64,000 bases of DNA, taken from positions 190,777,415 to 190,841,414 of the forward strand of contig NC_135502.1 of NCBI RefSeq assembly GCF_052857255.1. Reading direction: 5' to 3'. The translations under genes were made by a program, and so were the position numbers. The notes beneath the pieces were generated by a model, which ran no database searches, had not been told where the DNA came from, and was given only the letters and a program-made list of their open reading frames with translations. The stretch's first letter is position 1, and the number at the start of each line of letters is the position of its first letter. The DNA is from Amblyomma americanum (taxonomy: Eukaryota; Arthropoda; Arachnida; Ixodida; Ixodidae). Below are positions 25,399 to 37,895 of the stretch, piece by piece.

Positions 25399-28300
25399 AT
25401 GCCATGTTGCTCGATTTTCCTTGTAGCGTCGTAACCCTGGGTATCACAGTAATTCAGCGTTTTCAGGTCGCTGTCTTAAATGCAGGAGTTCACTCGAGCA
25501 ATGCAGCCTGGTAGAACGAAGCCAAGAACCTCAACCAAAAGACGAAATGGTTCCTCATCATCACCTCGCTTAGAGTGCCACCATGCCCTGTGCCAAAGAA
25601 CGAAACCTGACTCGATTTAAAGCAGTGTGACGTCAATGTTGCAGCAGCTGCCTATGTTACGCTGGTGGCCGTGAACAGTGGTGGATCGATTCCACCGGTG
25701 CTGATGCCGTGTTGCTCGATGTTCCTTGTATCGTCGTAACTCTCGGTAATACAGCAATTCAGCGTTTTCAGGTCGCTGTCGTAAATGCAGGTGTTCATTC
25801 GAGCAATGTAGCCTGGTAAAACGAAGCCTAGAACCTGAACCAAAAAGACGATATGGTTCCTCAACATCTCCTCGCTCAGAGTGCCACCATGCCCTGTGCC
25901 AAAGAAGGAAACGTGACTCGATTTAAAGCAGTGTGACGTCAATGTTGCAGCAGCTGCCTATGTTATGCTGGTGGCCTTGAACAGTGGTGGATCTGTTCCA
26001 CACGTGCTGCTGCCGTATTGCTCGCTGTTTCTTTTAGCGTCATAACGCTCGGTATTACAGTTATTGAGCGTTATCAGGTCGCTGTCTTAAATGCAGATGT
26101 TCACTCGAGCAATGCAGCCTGGTAGAACGAAGCCAAGAACCTGAAACAAAAAGACGAAATGGTTCCTCAACATCACCTCGCTCAGAGTGCCACCATGCCT
26201 TGTGGCAAAGAATCAAACGTGACTCGATTTAAAGCTGTGTGACGTCAATGTTGCAGCTGATGCCGATGTTACGCTGGGGGCCGTGAACAGTGGTGGATCG
26301 GTTCCACAGGAGCTGATGACGTGTTGCTCGTTGTTCTTTGTAGCGTCGTAACCTTAGGTATTACAGTAATTAAGCGTTTTCAGGTCGCTGTCGTAAATGC
26401 AGGTGTTCAGTCGAGCAATGCAGCCTGGTAGAACGAAGCCAAGAACCTGAACCAAAAGATGAAATGGTTCCTCAACATCACCTCGCTTAGAGTGCCAAAA
26501 TGCGCTGTGCCAAAGAACGAAACGTGACTCTATTTAAAGCAGTGTGACGCCAATGTTGCAGCAGCTGAATATGTTACGCTGGTGGCCGTGTACAGTGGTG
26601 GACCGGTTCCACCGGTGCTGATGCCGTGTTGCTCGATGTTCTTTGTAGCGTCGTAAATCTCAGTATTACAGTCATTAAGCGTTTTAAATCCGCTGTCGTA
26701 AATGCAGGTGTTCAGTCGAGCAATGCAGCCTGGTAGAACGAAGCCAAGAACCTCAACCAAAAAGACGAAATAGTTCCTCAACATCACCTCGATCAGTGCA
26801 CCACCATGCCAAGTGCCAAAGAACGAAACGTGCCTCGATTTATAGCAGTGTGACGACAATGTTGCAGCAGCTGCCGATGTTACGCTGGGGGACGTGAACA
26901 GCGGTGATTCGGTTCCACACGTGATGAGGCCGTGTTGCACAATGTTCCTTGTAGCGTCGTAACCACCGGTATTACAGTAATTCAGCGTTTTCACGTCTCT
27001 GTCCTAAATGCAGGTATTCACTCGAGCAATGCAGCCTGGTGGAACGAAGCCAAGAACCTGAACGAAAAAGTCGAAATGGTTCCTCAACATCACCTCGCAC
27101 AGGGTGCCACCAAGCCCAGTTCAAAAGAACGAAGCTTGACTAGATTTATTGCAGTGTGACTTCATGTTGCAGCAGCTGCCGATGTTACGCTGGAGTACGT
27201 GAACAGTGGTGAATCGGTTCCACACGTTCTGATGCCATGTTGCTCGATTTTACTTGTAGCGTCGTAACCTTGGGCATCACAGTAATTCAGCGTTTTCAGG
27301 TCGCTGTCTTAAATGCAGGTGTTCACTCGAGCAATCCAGCCTGGTAGAACGAAGCCAAGAACCTGAACCAAAAAGACGAAATGGTTCCTCAACATCACCT
27401 CGCTTAGAGTGCCACCATGCCCTGTGCTAAAGAACGAAACCTGACGTCAATGTTGTACCAGCGGTCGATGTTACGCTGAGGGCCGTGAACAGTGGTGGAT
27501 CGGTTCCACCGGTGCTGATGCCGTGTTGCTCGATGTTCTTTGTAGCGTCGTAACTCTAGGTATTGCAGTAATTAAGCGTTTTCCGGTCGCTGTCGTAAAT
27601 GCAGGTGTTCAGTCGAGCAATGCAGCCTGGTAGAACGAAGCCATGAACCTGAACCAAAAAGACGAAATGGTTCCTCAACATCACCTCGCTCAGAGTGCCA
27701 CCATGCCTTGTGGCAAAGAATGAAACGTGACTCGATTTAAAGCAGTGTGATGTCAATGTGGCAGCTGATGCCGATGTTACGCTGGGGGCCATGAACAGTG
27801 GTGGATCGGTTCCACAGGAGCTGATGCCGTGCTGCTCGATGTTCTTTGTAGCGTCGTAACTCTAGGTATTACAGTAATTTGGCGTTTTCAGGTCGCTGTC
27901 GTAAATGCAGGTGTTCAGTCGAGCAATGCAGCCTTGTAGAACAAAGCCAAGAACCTCAACCAAAAAGACGAAATGGTTCCTCAACATCACCTCGCTCAGG
28001 GTGCCACCACGCCCAGTTCAAAAGAACGAGGAGTGACTATATTTATTGCAGTGTGACATCATGTTGCAGCAGCTGCCGATGTTACGCTGGAACACGTGAA
28101 CAGTGGTGAATCGGTTCCACACGTTCTGATGCCATGTTGCTGGGTTTTCCTTGTAGCGTCGTAGCCCTGGGTATCACTGTAATTCAGCGTTTTCAGGTCG
28201 CTGCCTTAAATGCAGGTATTCACTCGAGCAATGCAGCCTGGTAGAACGAAGCCAAGGACCTGGACCAAAAAGACGAAATGGTTCCTCAACATCACCTCGC

Positions 28301-31300
28301 TTAGAGTGCCACCATGCCCTGTGCTAAAGAACGAAAAATGACTCGATTTAAAGCAGTGTCACGTCAATGTTGCAGCAGCTGCCTATGTTACGCTGTGGGC
28401 CGTGAACAGTGGTGGATCGGTTCCACAGATGCTGATGCTGTGTTGCTCGATGTTCTTGTAGCGTCGTAACTCTCGGTATTACAGTAATTAAGCGTTTTCA
28501 GGTCGCTGTCGTAAATGCAGGTGTTCAGTCGAGCAATGCAGTTTGGTAAAACAAAGCCAAGCACCTCAACCAAAAACACGAAATCGTTCCTCAACACCAC
28601 CTCGCTCAGGCTGCCACCATACCCAGTTCCTAAGAATGAAGCGTGAGTCGATTTATAGCAGTGTGACATCAATGTTGTAGCAGCGGCCGATGTTACGCTG
28701 AGGGCCGTGAACAGTGGTGAATCGGTTCCACAGGTGCTCATGCCGAGGTGCTCGATTTTCCTTGTAGCGTCGTAACCCTCGGTATTACACTAAATAAGCG
28801 TTTTCAGGTCGCTGTCTTAAATGCAGGTGTTCATTCGAGCTATGCAGCCTGGTAGAACGAAGCCAAGAACCTGAACCAAAAAGGCGAAATGGTTCCTCAA
28901 CATCACCTCGCTCAGAGTGCCACCATGCTCTTTGCCAAAGAACGAAACGTGACTCGATTTAAAAAGTGTGACGTCCATGTTGCAGCAGCTGCCAATGTTA
29001 CGCTGGTGGCCGTGAACAGTGGTTGATCGGTTCCACAGGTGCTGATGCCGTGTTGCTCTATGTTCCTTGTAGCGTCGTAACTCTCGGTAATACAGTAATT
29101 CAGCGTTTTCAGGTCGCTGTCGTAAATGCAGGTGTTCACTCGAGCAATGTTGCCTGGTAAAACGAAGCCTAGAACCTGAACCAAAAAGACGAAATGGTTC
29201 CTCAACATCTCCTCGCTCAGATTGCCACCATGCCCTGTGCCAAAGAACGAAACGTGACTCGATTTAAAAAAGTGTGACGTCAATGTTGCAGCAGCTGCCA
29301 ATGTTACGCTGGTGGCCGCTAACAGTGGTTGATCGATTCCACACGTGCTGTTGCCGTATTGCTCGCTGTTTCTTGTAGCGTCATAACGCTCGGTATTACA
29401 GTTATTAAGCGTTATCAGGTCGCTGTCTTAAATGCAGATGTTAACTCGAGCAATGCAGCCTGGTAGAACGAAGCCAAGAACCTTAGCCTAAAAGACGAAA
29501 TGGCTCCTCAACATCACCTCGCTCAGGGTGCCACCACGCCGAGTTCAAAAGAACGAAGCGTGACTAGATTTATTGCAGTGTGACGTCATGTTGCAGCAGC
29601 TGCCGATGTTACGCTGGGGCACGTGAACAGTGGTGAATCGGTTCCACACGTGCTGATGCCATGTTGCTCGATTTTCCTTGTAGCGTCGTAACCCTGGGTA
29701 TCACAGTAAATCAGCATTTTCAGGTCGCTGTCGTAAATGCAGGTGTTCACTCGAGCAATGCAGCCTGGTAGAACGAAGCCAAGAACCTGAACCAAAAAGA
29801 CGAAATGGTTCCTCAACATCACCTCGCTCAGGGTGTCACCACGCCCAGATCAAAAGAACTAAGCGTGACTAGATATATTGCAGTGGGACGTCATGTTGGA
29901 GCAGCTGCCGATGCCAGGCTGGGGCACGTGAACAGCGGTGAATCGGATAAACACGTGCTGATGCCGTGTTGCTCGCTGTTCCTTGTAGCGTGGTAACTCT
30001 CGGTAATACAGTAATTCAGCGTTTTCAGGACGCTGTCTTAAATGCAGATGTTCACTCGAGCAATGCAGCCTGGTAGAACGTACCAAGAGCCTTAGCCTAA
30101 AAGACGAAATGGCTCCTCAACATCACCTCGCTCAGAGTGCCACCATGCCCAGTGCCAAAGAACGAAACGTGACTCGATTTAAAACAGTGTGACGACAATA
30201 TTGCAGCAGCTGCCGATGTCACGCTGGGGCACGTGAACAGTGGTGAATCGGTTCCACACGTGCTGATGCCATGTTGCTCGATTTTCCTTGTAGCGTCGTA
30301 ACCCTGGGTATCACAGTAAATCAGCATTTTCAGGTCGCTGTCGTAAATGCAGGTGTTCACTCGAGCAATGCAGCCCGGTAGAACGAAGCCAAGAACCTAA
30401 CCTAAAAGACGAAATGGTTCCTCAACATCACTTCGCTCAGGGTGCCACCATGCCCAGTGCGAAAGAACGAAACGTGACTCGATTTAAAGCACTGTGACGT
30501 CAATGTTGCAGCAGAAGCAGATGTTACGCTGGGGGCCGCGAACAGTGGTGGATCGGTTCGACAGGTGCCGATGCCGTGTTGTTTGATGTTCCTTGTAGCC
30601 TCGTAACTCTCGGTAATACAGTAATTGAGCGTTTTCAGGTCTCTGTCTTAAATGCAGGTGTTCACTCGAGTAATGCAGCCTGGTAGAAGGAAGCTAAGAG
30701 CCCGAACCAAAAAGACGAAATGGTTCCTCAACATCACCTCGATCAGGGTGCCCCATGCCCAGTGCCAAAGAACGAAACGTGACTCGATTTAAAAAAGTGT
30801 GTCGACAATGCTGCAGTAGATGCCGATGTTACGCTGGGGCCATGAACAGTGGTGGATCGGTTCCACAGGTGCTAATGCCGTGTTGCTCGATGTTCCTTGT
30901 AGCGTCGTAAATCTCGGTAATACAGTAATTCAGCGTTTTCAGGTCGCTGTCGTAAATGCAGGTGTTAATTCGAGCAATGCAGCCTGGTAGAACGAAGCCA
31001 AGAACCTGAACCAAAAAGGCGAAATGGTTCCTCAACATCACCTCGCTCAGAGTGCCACCATGTCCAGAGACAAGGAACGAAACGTGACTCGATTTAAAAC
31101 ACTGTGACGTCAATGCTGCAGCAGCTGCCGATGTTACGCTGGGGCACGTGAACAGTAGTGAATCGGTTCCACACGTGCTGATGCCATGTTGCTCGATTTT
31201 CCTTGTAGCGTCGTAACCCTGGGTATCACAGTAAATCAGCATTTTCAGGTCGCTGTCGTAAATGCAGGTGTTCACTCGAGCAATGCAGCCTGGTAGAACG

Positions 31301-34300
31301 AATCCAAGAACCTAACCAAAAAGACGAAATGGTTCCTCAACATCACTTCGCTCAGGGTGCCACCATGCCCAGTGCGAAAGAATTAAACGTGACTCGATTT
31401 AAAGCACTGTGACGTCAATGTTGCAGCAGAAGCCGATGTTACTATGGGGATCGTGAACAGTGGTGGGTCGGTTCCACAGGCTCTGATGTCGTGTTCCTCG
31501 ATGCTCCTTGTAGCGTCGTAACTCTCGGTATTACAGTAACTCAGCGTTTTCAGGTCGCTGTCGTAAATACAGGTGTTCACTCGAGCAATGCAGCCTGGTA
31601 GAACGAAGCCAAGAACCTGAGCCAAAAAGACGAAATGGCTCCTACACATTGCCTCGCTCAGAGTGCCACCATGCCTTGTGCCAAAGAACGAAACGTAACT
31701 CGATTTAAAGTAGTGTGACGTCAATCTTGCAGCAGATGCCGATGTTACGCTGGGGGCCGTGAACAGTGGTGGATCGGTTCCACAGGGGATTATGCCGTGT
31801 TCTCGATGTTCCTTGTAGCGTCGTATCCTTGGGTATCACAGTAATTCAGCGTTTTCAGGTCGCTGTCTTAAATGCAGGTGTTCACTCGAGCAATGCAGCC
31901 TGGTAGAACGAAGCCAAGAACCTCAACCAAAAAGACGAAATGGTTCCTCAACATCACCTCGATCAGTGCACCACCATGCCCAGTGCCAAAGAACGAAACG
32001 TGCCTCTATTTATAGCAGTGTGACGTCAATGTAGCAGCAGCTGCCGATGTTACGCTGGGGGACGTGAACAGTGGTGACTCGGTTCCACACGTGATGATGC
32101 CATGTTGCTCGATGTTCGTTGTAGCGTCGTAACCATCGGTATTACAGTAATTCAGCGTTTACAGGTCTCTGTCTTAAATGCAGGTATTCACTCGAGCAAT
32201 GCAGCCTGGCAGAACGAAGCCAAGAACCTGAAACAAAAAGACGAAATCGTTCCTCAACATCTCGCTCAGAGTGCCACCATGCCCTGTGCCAAAAACGAAA
32301 CGTGACTCGATTTAAAGCAGTGTGACGGCAATGTTGCAGCAGCTGCCTATATTACGCTGGTGGCCGTGAACAGTAGTGGATCGGTTCCACCGGTGCTGAT
32401 GCCGTGCTGCTCGATGTTGTTTGTAGCGTCGTAACTCTCCGTATTACAGTAATTAGGCGTTTTCAGGTCGCTGTCGTAAATGCAGGTGTTCACTCGAGCA
32501 ATGCAGCCTGGTAAAACGAAGCCAAGAACCTCAACCAAAAAGTCGAAATGGTTCCTCAACATCCCCTCACACAGGGTGCCACCATGCCCAGTGCCAAAGA
32601 ACGAAGTGTGACTAGATTTAAAGCAGTGTGACGTCAATGTTGTAGCAGCTGCCGATGATACTATGGGGATCCTGAACAGTGGTGGGTCGGTTCCACAGGT
32701 GCTGATGTCGTGTTCCTCGATGCTCCTTGTAGCGTCGTAACTGTCGGTATTGCAGTAATTCAGCGTTTTCAGGTCGCTGTCGTAAAAGCAGGTGTTCACT
32801 CGAGCAATGCAGCCTGGTAGAACGAAGCCAAGAACCTGAGCCAAAAAGACGAAATGGCTCCTACACATTGCCTCGCTCAGAGTGCCACCATGCCTTGTGC
32901 CAAAGAACGAAACGTAACTCAATTTAAAGTAGTGTGACGTCAATGTTGCAGCAGATGCCGATGTTATGCTGGGAGCCGTGAACAGTGGTGGATCGGTTCC
33001 ACAGGGGCTTATGCCGTGTTCTCGATGTTCCTTGTAGCGTCGTAACCATGGGTATCACAGTAATTCATACGTTTACATCTCGCTGTCTTAAATGCAGGTG
33101 TTCACTCGAGCAATGCAGCCTGGTAGAGCGAAGCCAAGAACCTGAACCAAAAGATGAAATGGTTCCTCGCCATCACCCCGATAAGAGTGCCACCATGCCC
33201 TGTGCCAAAGAACGAAACGTGACTCGATTTAAAGCAGTGTGACGTCAATGTTGCAGCAGATGCTGATGTTACGCGGGGGGCCACGAACAGTGTTGCATCG
33301 GCTCCACAGGTGCTGATGCCGTGTTGCTCGATGGTCTTTGTAGCGTAGTAACTCTCAGTATTACAGTAATCAAGCGTTTTAAATAAGCTGTCGTAAATGC
33401 AGGTGTTCAGTCGAGCAATGCAGCCTGGTAGAACGAAGCCAAGAAATTCAACCAAAAAGACGAAATGGTTCCACAACATCACCTCGATCAGTGCACCACC
33501 ATGCCCAGTGCCAAAGAACGAAACGTGCCTCGATTTATAGCAGTGTGACGTCAATGTTGCAGCAGCTGCCGATGTTACGCTGGGGGACGTGAACAGTGGT
33601 GATTCGGTTCCACACGTGATGATGCCTTGTTGCTCGATGTTCCTTGTAGCGTCGTAACCATCTTTATTACAGTAATTCAGCGTTTCCAGGTCTCTGTCCT
33701 AAATGCAGGTATTCACTCGAGCAATGCAGCCTGGTAGAACGAAGCCAAGAACCTGAGCCAAAAAGACGAAATGGCTCCTACACATTGCCTCGCTCAGAGT
33801 GCCACCATGCCCTGTGCCAAAGAACGAAACGTGACTCGATTTAAAGCAGTGTGACGTCAATGTTGCAGCAGCTGTTTATATTATGCTGGTGGCCGTGAAC
33901 AGTAGTAGACCGGTTCCACCGGTGCTGATGCCGTGTTGCTCGATTTTCCTTTTAGCGTCGTAACTCTCGGTAATACAGTAATTCAGCGTTTTCAGGTCGC
34001 TGTCGTAAATGCAGGTGTTCAGTCGAGCAATGCAGCCGTGTAGAACGAAGCCAAGAACCTCAACCAAAAAGACGAAATGGTTCCTCAACATACCCTCACT
34101 CAGGATGCCACCATGCCCAGTGCCAAAGAACGAAGTGTGACTCGATTTAAAGCAGCGTGACGTCAATGTTGCAGCAGCTGCCGATGTTACTATGGGGATC
34201 GTGAACACTGGTGGGTCAGTTCTACAGGTGCTGATGTCGTGTTCATTGATGCTCCTTGTAGCGTCGTAACTCTCGGTATTACAGTAAATTAGCGTTTTCA

Positions 34301-35508
34301 GGTCGGTGTCGTAAATGCAGGTGTTCACTCGAGCAATGCAGCCAGGAAGAAGGAAGCCAAGAACCTGAACCAAAAAGACGAAATGGTTCCTCAACATCCC
34401 CTCACTCAGGGTGCCACCATGCCCAGTGCCAAATAACGAAGCGTGACTCGATTTAAAGCAGTGTGACGTCAATGTTGCAGCAGCTGCCGATGTTACTATG
34501 GGGATCCTGAACAGTGGTGGGTCGGTTACACAGGTGCTGATGCCGTGTTCCTCGATGCTCCTTGTAGCGTCGTAACTCTCGGTATTACAGAATTTCAACT
34601 TTTTCAGGTCGCTGTCGTAAATGCAGGTGTTCACTCTAGCAATGCAGCCTGTTAGAATGAAGCCAAGAACCTGAACCAAAAAGACGAAATGGTTCCTCAA
34701 CATCACCTCGCTCAGGGTGTCACCACGCCCAGATGAAAAGAACTAAGCGTGACTAGATATATTGTAGTGTGACGTCATGTTGCAGCAGCTGCCGATGCCA
34801 GGCTGGGGCACGTGAACAGTGGTGAATCGGATAAACACGTGCTGATGCCGTGTTGCTCGCTGTTCCTTGTAGAGTGGTAACTCTCGGTAATACAGTAATT
34901 CAGCGTTTTCAGGTCGCTGCCGTAGATGCACGTGTTCACTCGAGCAATGCAGCCTGGTAGATCGAAGCCAAGAACCTGAACCAAAATGAAAGAAATGGTT
35001 CCTCAACATCACCTCGCTCAGGGTGACATCATGCCCAGTTCCAAAAAAAGAAGCGTGACTAGATATATAGCATTGTGACGCCAATGTTGCAGCAGCTGCC
35101 AATGTTACGCTAGGGGCCTTGAACAGTGGTGGATCTGTTCCACACGTGCTGCTGCCGTATTGCTCGCTGTTTCTTTTAGCGTCATAACGCTCGGTATTAC
35201 AGTTATTGAGCGTTATCAGGTCGCTGTCTTAAATGCAGATGTTCACTCGAGCAATGCAGCCTGGTAGAACGAAGCCAAGAACCTTAGCCTAAAAGACGAA
35301 ATGGCTCAACATCACCTCCCTCAGAGTGCCACCATGCCCGGTGCCAAATAACGAAACGTGACTCGATTTAAAACAGTGTGACGACAATATTGCAGCAGCT
35401 GCCGATGTTACGCTGGGGCACGTGAACAGTGGTGAATCGGTTCTACACGTGCTGATGCCATGTTGCTCGATTTTCCTTGTAGCGTCGTAACCCTGGGTAT
35501 CACAGTAA
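25399..35508. repeat. 35-monomer macro-repeat, copy 2 (about 10.1 kb)
   Basis: This is the right copy of the macro-duplication, directly adjacent to copy 1. It lacks 612 bp (two monomers, junction near 30,960) and 3 bp near 35,308 relative to copy 1. It also contains a substituted tract at about 25,976-26,137. The match ends near 35,508, where GTAAATCAGCATTTTC replaces the GTAATTCAGCGTTTTC found at 25,449 in copy 1. The remainder is near-identical monomer by monomer. Confidence 0.9.
25976..26137. repeat. Substituted tract in copy 2, probable gene conversion
   Basis: Within otherwise identical macro-repeats, about 160 bp of copy 2 differs from the aligned copy 1 stretch (15,305-15,466). It instead matches the monomer at about 25,057-25,225 and its copy at about 35,116-35,285. 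Diagnostic words are GGATCTGTTCCACACG, GCTGCTGCCGTATTGCTCGC, TTCTTTTAGCGTCATAACGC and AAATGCAGATGTTC. Identity to copy 1 resumes at AACCTGAAACAAAAAG. A short internal replacement without any change in length is the classic signature of conversion. Confidence 0.8.
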
Positions 35509-37895
35509 ATCAGCATTTTCAGGTCGCTGTCGTAAATGCAGGTGTTCACTCGAGCAATGCAGCCCGGTAGAACGAAGCCAAGAACCTAACCAAAAAGACG
35601 AAATGGTTCCTCAACATCACTTCGCTCAGGGTGCCACCATGCCCAATGCGAAAGAACGAAACTTGACTCGATTTAAAGCACTGTGACGTCAATGTTGCAG
35701 CAGAAGCAGATGTTACGCTGGGGGCCGCGAACAGTGGTGGATCGGTTCGACAGGTGCTGATGCCGTGTTGTTTGATGTTCCTTGTAGCCTCGTAACTCTC
35801 GGTAATACAGTAATTGAGCGTTTTCAGGTCGCTGCCTTAATTGCAGGTGTTCACACGAGCAATGCAGCCTTGTAGAACGAAGCCAAGAGCCTGAACCAAA
35901 AAGACGAAATGGTTCCTCAACATCACCTCTCTCAGGATGCAACCACGCCCAGTTTAAAAGAACGAAGCGTGACTAGATTTATAGCAGTGTGACGTCAATG
36001 TTCCAGCAGCTGCCGATGTTACGCGGGAGGACGTGAACAGTGGTGAATCGGTTCCACACATGCTGATGCCGTGTTGCTCGATTTTCTTTGTAGCGTCGTA
36101 GCCCTCGCTATTACACTAATTCAGCGTTGTCAGGTCGCTGTTTTAAATGCAGGTTTTCATTCGAGCAATGCAGCCTGGTAGAACAAAGCCAAGAACCTGT
36201 ACCAAAAATACTAAATGGTTCCTTAACATCATCTCGCTCAGGGTGCCACCACGCCCAGTTCAAAAGAACGAAACGTTACTCGATTTAAAGCAGTGTGACG
36301 TCATTGTTGCAGCAGCTGCCTATGTTACGCTGGTGGCCGTGAACAGTGGTGGATCGGTTCCACCGGTGCTGATGCCATGTTGCTCGATTTTCCTTGTAGC
36401 GTCGTACCCCTGGGTATTACAGTAATTCAGTGTTTTCAGGTCGCTGTCTTAAATTCAGGTGTTCACTCGAGCAATGCAGCCTGGTAGAACGAAGCCAAGA
36501 ACCTGAAAAAAAAAGACGAAATGGCTGCTCAACATCTCCTCGCTCAGAGTGCCACCATGGCCTGAGCCAAAGAACGAAAGGTTACTCGATTTAAAGCAGT
36601 GTGACGTCATTGTTGCAGCAGCTGCCTATGTTACGCTGGTGGCCGTGAACAGTGGTGGATCGGTTCCACCGGTGCTGATGCCGTGTTGCTCGATGTTCCT
36701 TGTAGCGTCGTAACTCTCGGAATTACAGTAAATAAGCATGTTCAGGTCGCTGTCGTAAATGCAGGAGTTCAGTCGAGCAATGCAGCCTGGTAGAACGAAG
36801 CCAATAACCTGAACAAAAAAAACGAAATGGTTCCTCAACATCATCTCGATCAGGGTGGCACAATGCCCAGTGCCAAAGAACGAAACGTGAACCGATTTAA
36901 AACAGTGTGACGTCAATGTTGCAGCAGCTGCCGATGTTACGCTGGTGCCATGAGCAGTGGTGGATCGGTTCCACAGGTGCTGATGCCGTGTTGCTCGATG
37001 TTCCTTGTAGCGTCGTAACTCTCGGTAATACAGTAAATTAGCGTTTTCAGGCCGGTGTCGTAAATGCAGGTGTTCACTCGAGCAATGCAGCCAGGAAGAA
37101 GGAAGCCAAGAACCTGAACCAAAAAGACGAAATGGTTCCTCAACATCCCCTCACTCAGGTTGCCACCATGCCCAGGGCCAAATAACGAAGCGTGACTCGA
37201 TTTAAAGCAGTGTGACATCAATGTTGCAGCAGCTGCCGATGTTATTATGGGGATCGTGAACAGTGGTGGGTCGGTTCCACAGGTGCTGATGCCGTGTTCC
37301 TTGATGCTCCTTGTAGCGTCGTAACTCTCGGTATTACAAAATTTCAGCTTTTTCAGGTCGCTGTCGTAAATGCAGGTGTTCACTCGAGCAATGCAGCCTT
37401 GTAGAATGAAGGCAAGAGCCTGAACCAAAAAGACGAAATGGTTCCGCAACATCACCTCGCTCAGGGTGCCACCACACCCAGTTCAAAAGAACTAAGCGTG
37501 ACTAGATTTATTGCAGTGTGACGTCATGTTGCAGCAGCTGCCGATGCCAGGCTTGGGCACGTGAACAGTGGTGAATCGGATAAACACGTGCTGATGCCGT
37601 GTTGCTCGCTGTTCCTTGTAGCGTGGTAACTCTCGGTAATACAGTAATTCAGCGTTTTCAGGTCGCTGCCGTAAATGCAGGTGTTCACTCGAGCAATGCA
37701 GCCTGGTAGAACGAAACCAAGAACCTGAACCAAAAAGACGAAATGGTTCCTCAACAACCCCTCACTCAGGGTGCCACCATGCCCAGTGCCAAAGATCGAA
37801 GTGTGAGTCGATTTAAAGTAGTGTGACGTCAATGTTGCAGCAGATGCCGATGTTACGCTGGGGGCCTTGAACAGTGGTGGATCGGTTCCACAGGT
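35509..37895. repeat. Mixed monomers between macro-repeat copies
   Basis: About eight monomers of B, C and D type, with one A-type monomer embedded at about 35,870-36,240 (TCTCTCAGGATGCAACC, GACTAGATTTATAGCAG, TTCCAGCAGC, GGAGGACGTG). Part of the stretch, about 35,570-35,830, resembles 38,010-38,270 and 19,710-19,960 (GCAGAAGCAGATG, GTTCGACAGG, TTGTTTGATG). No gene was seen. Confidence 0.85.
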
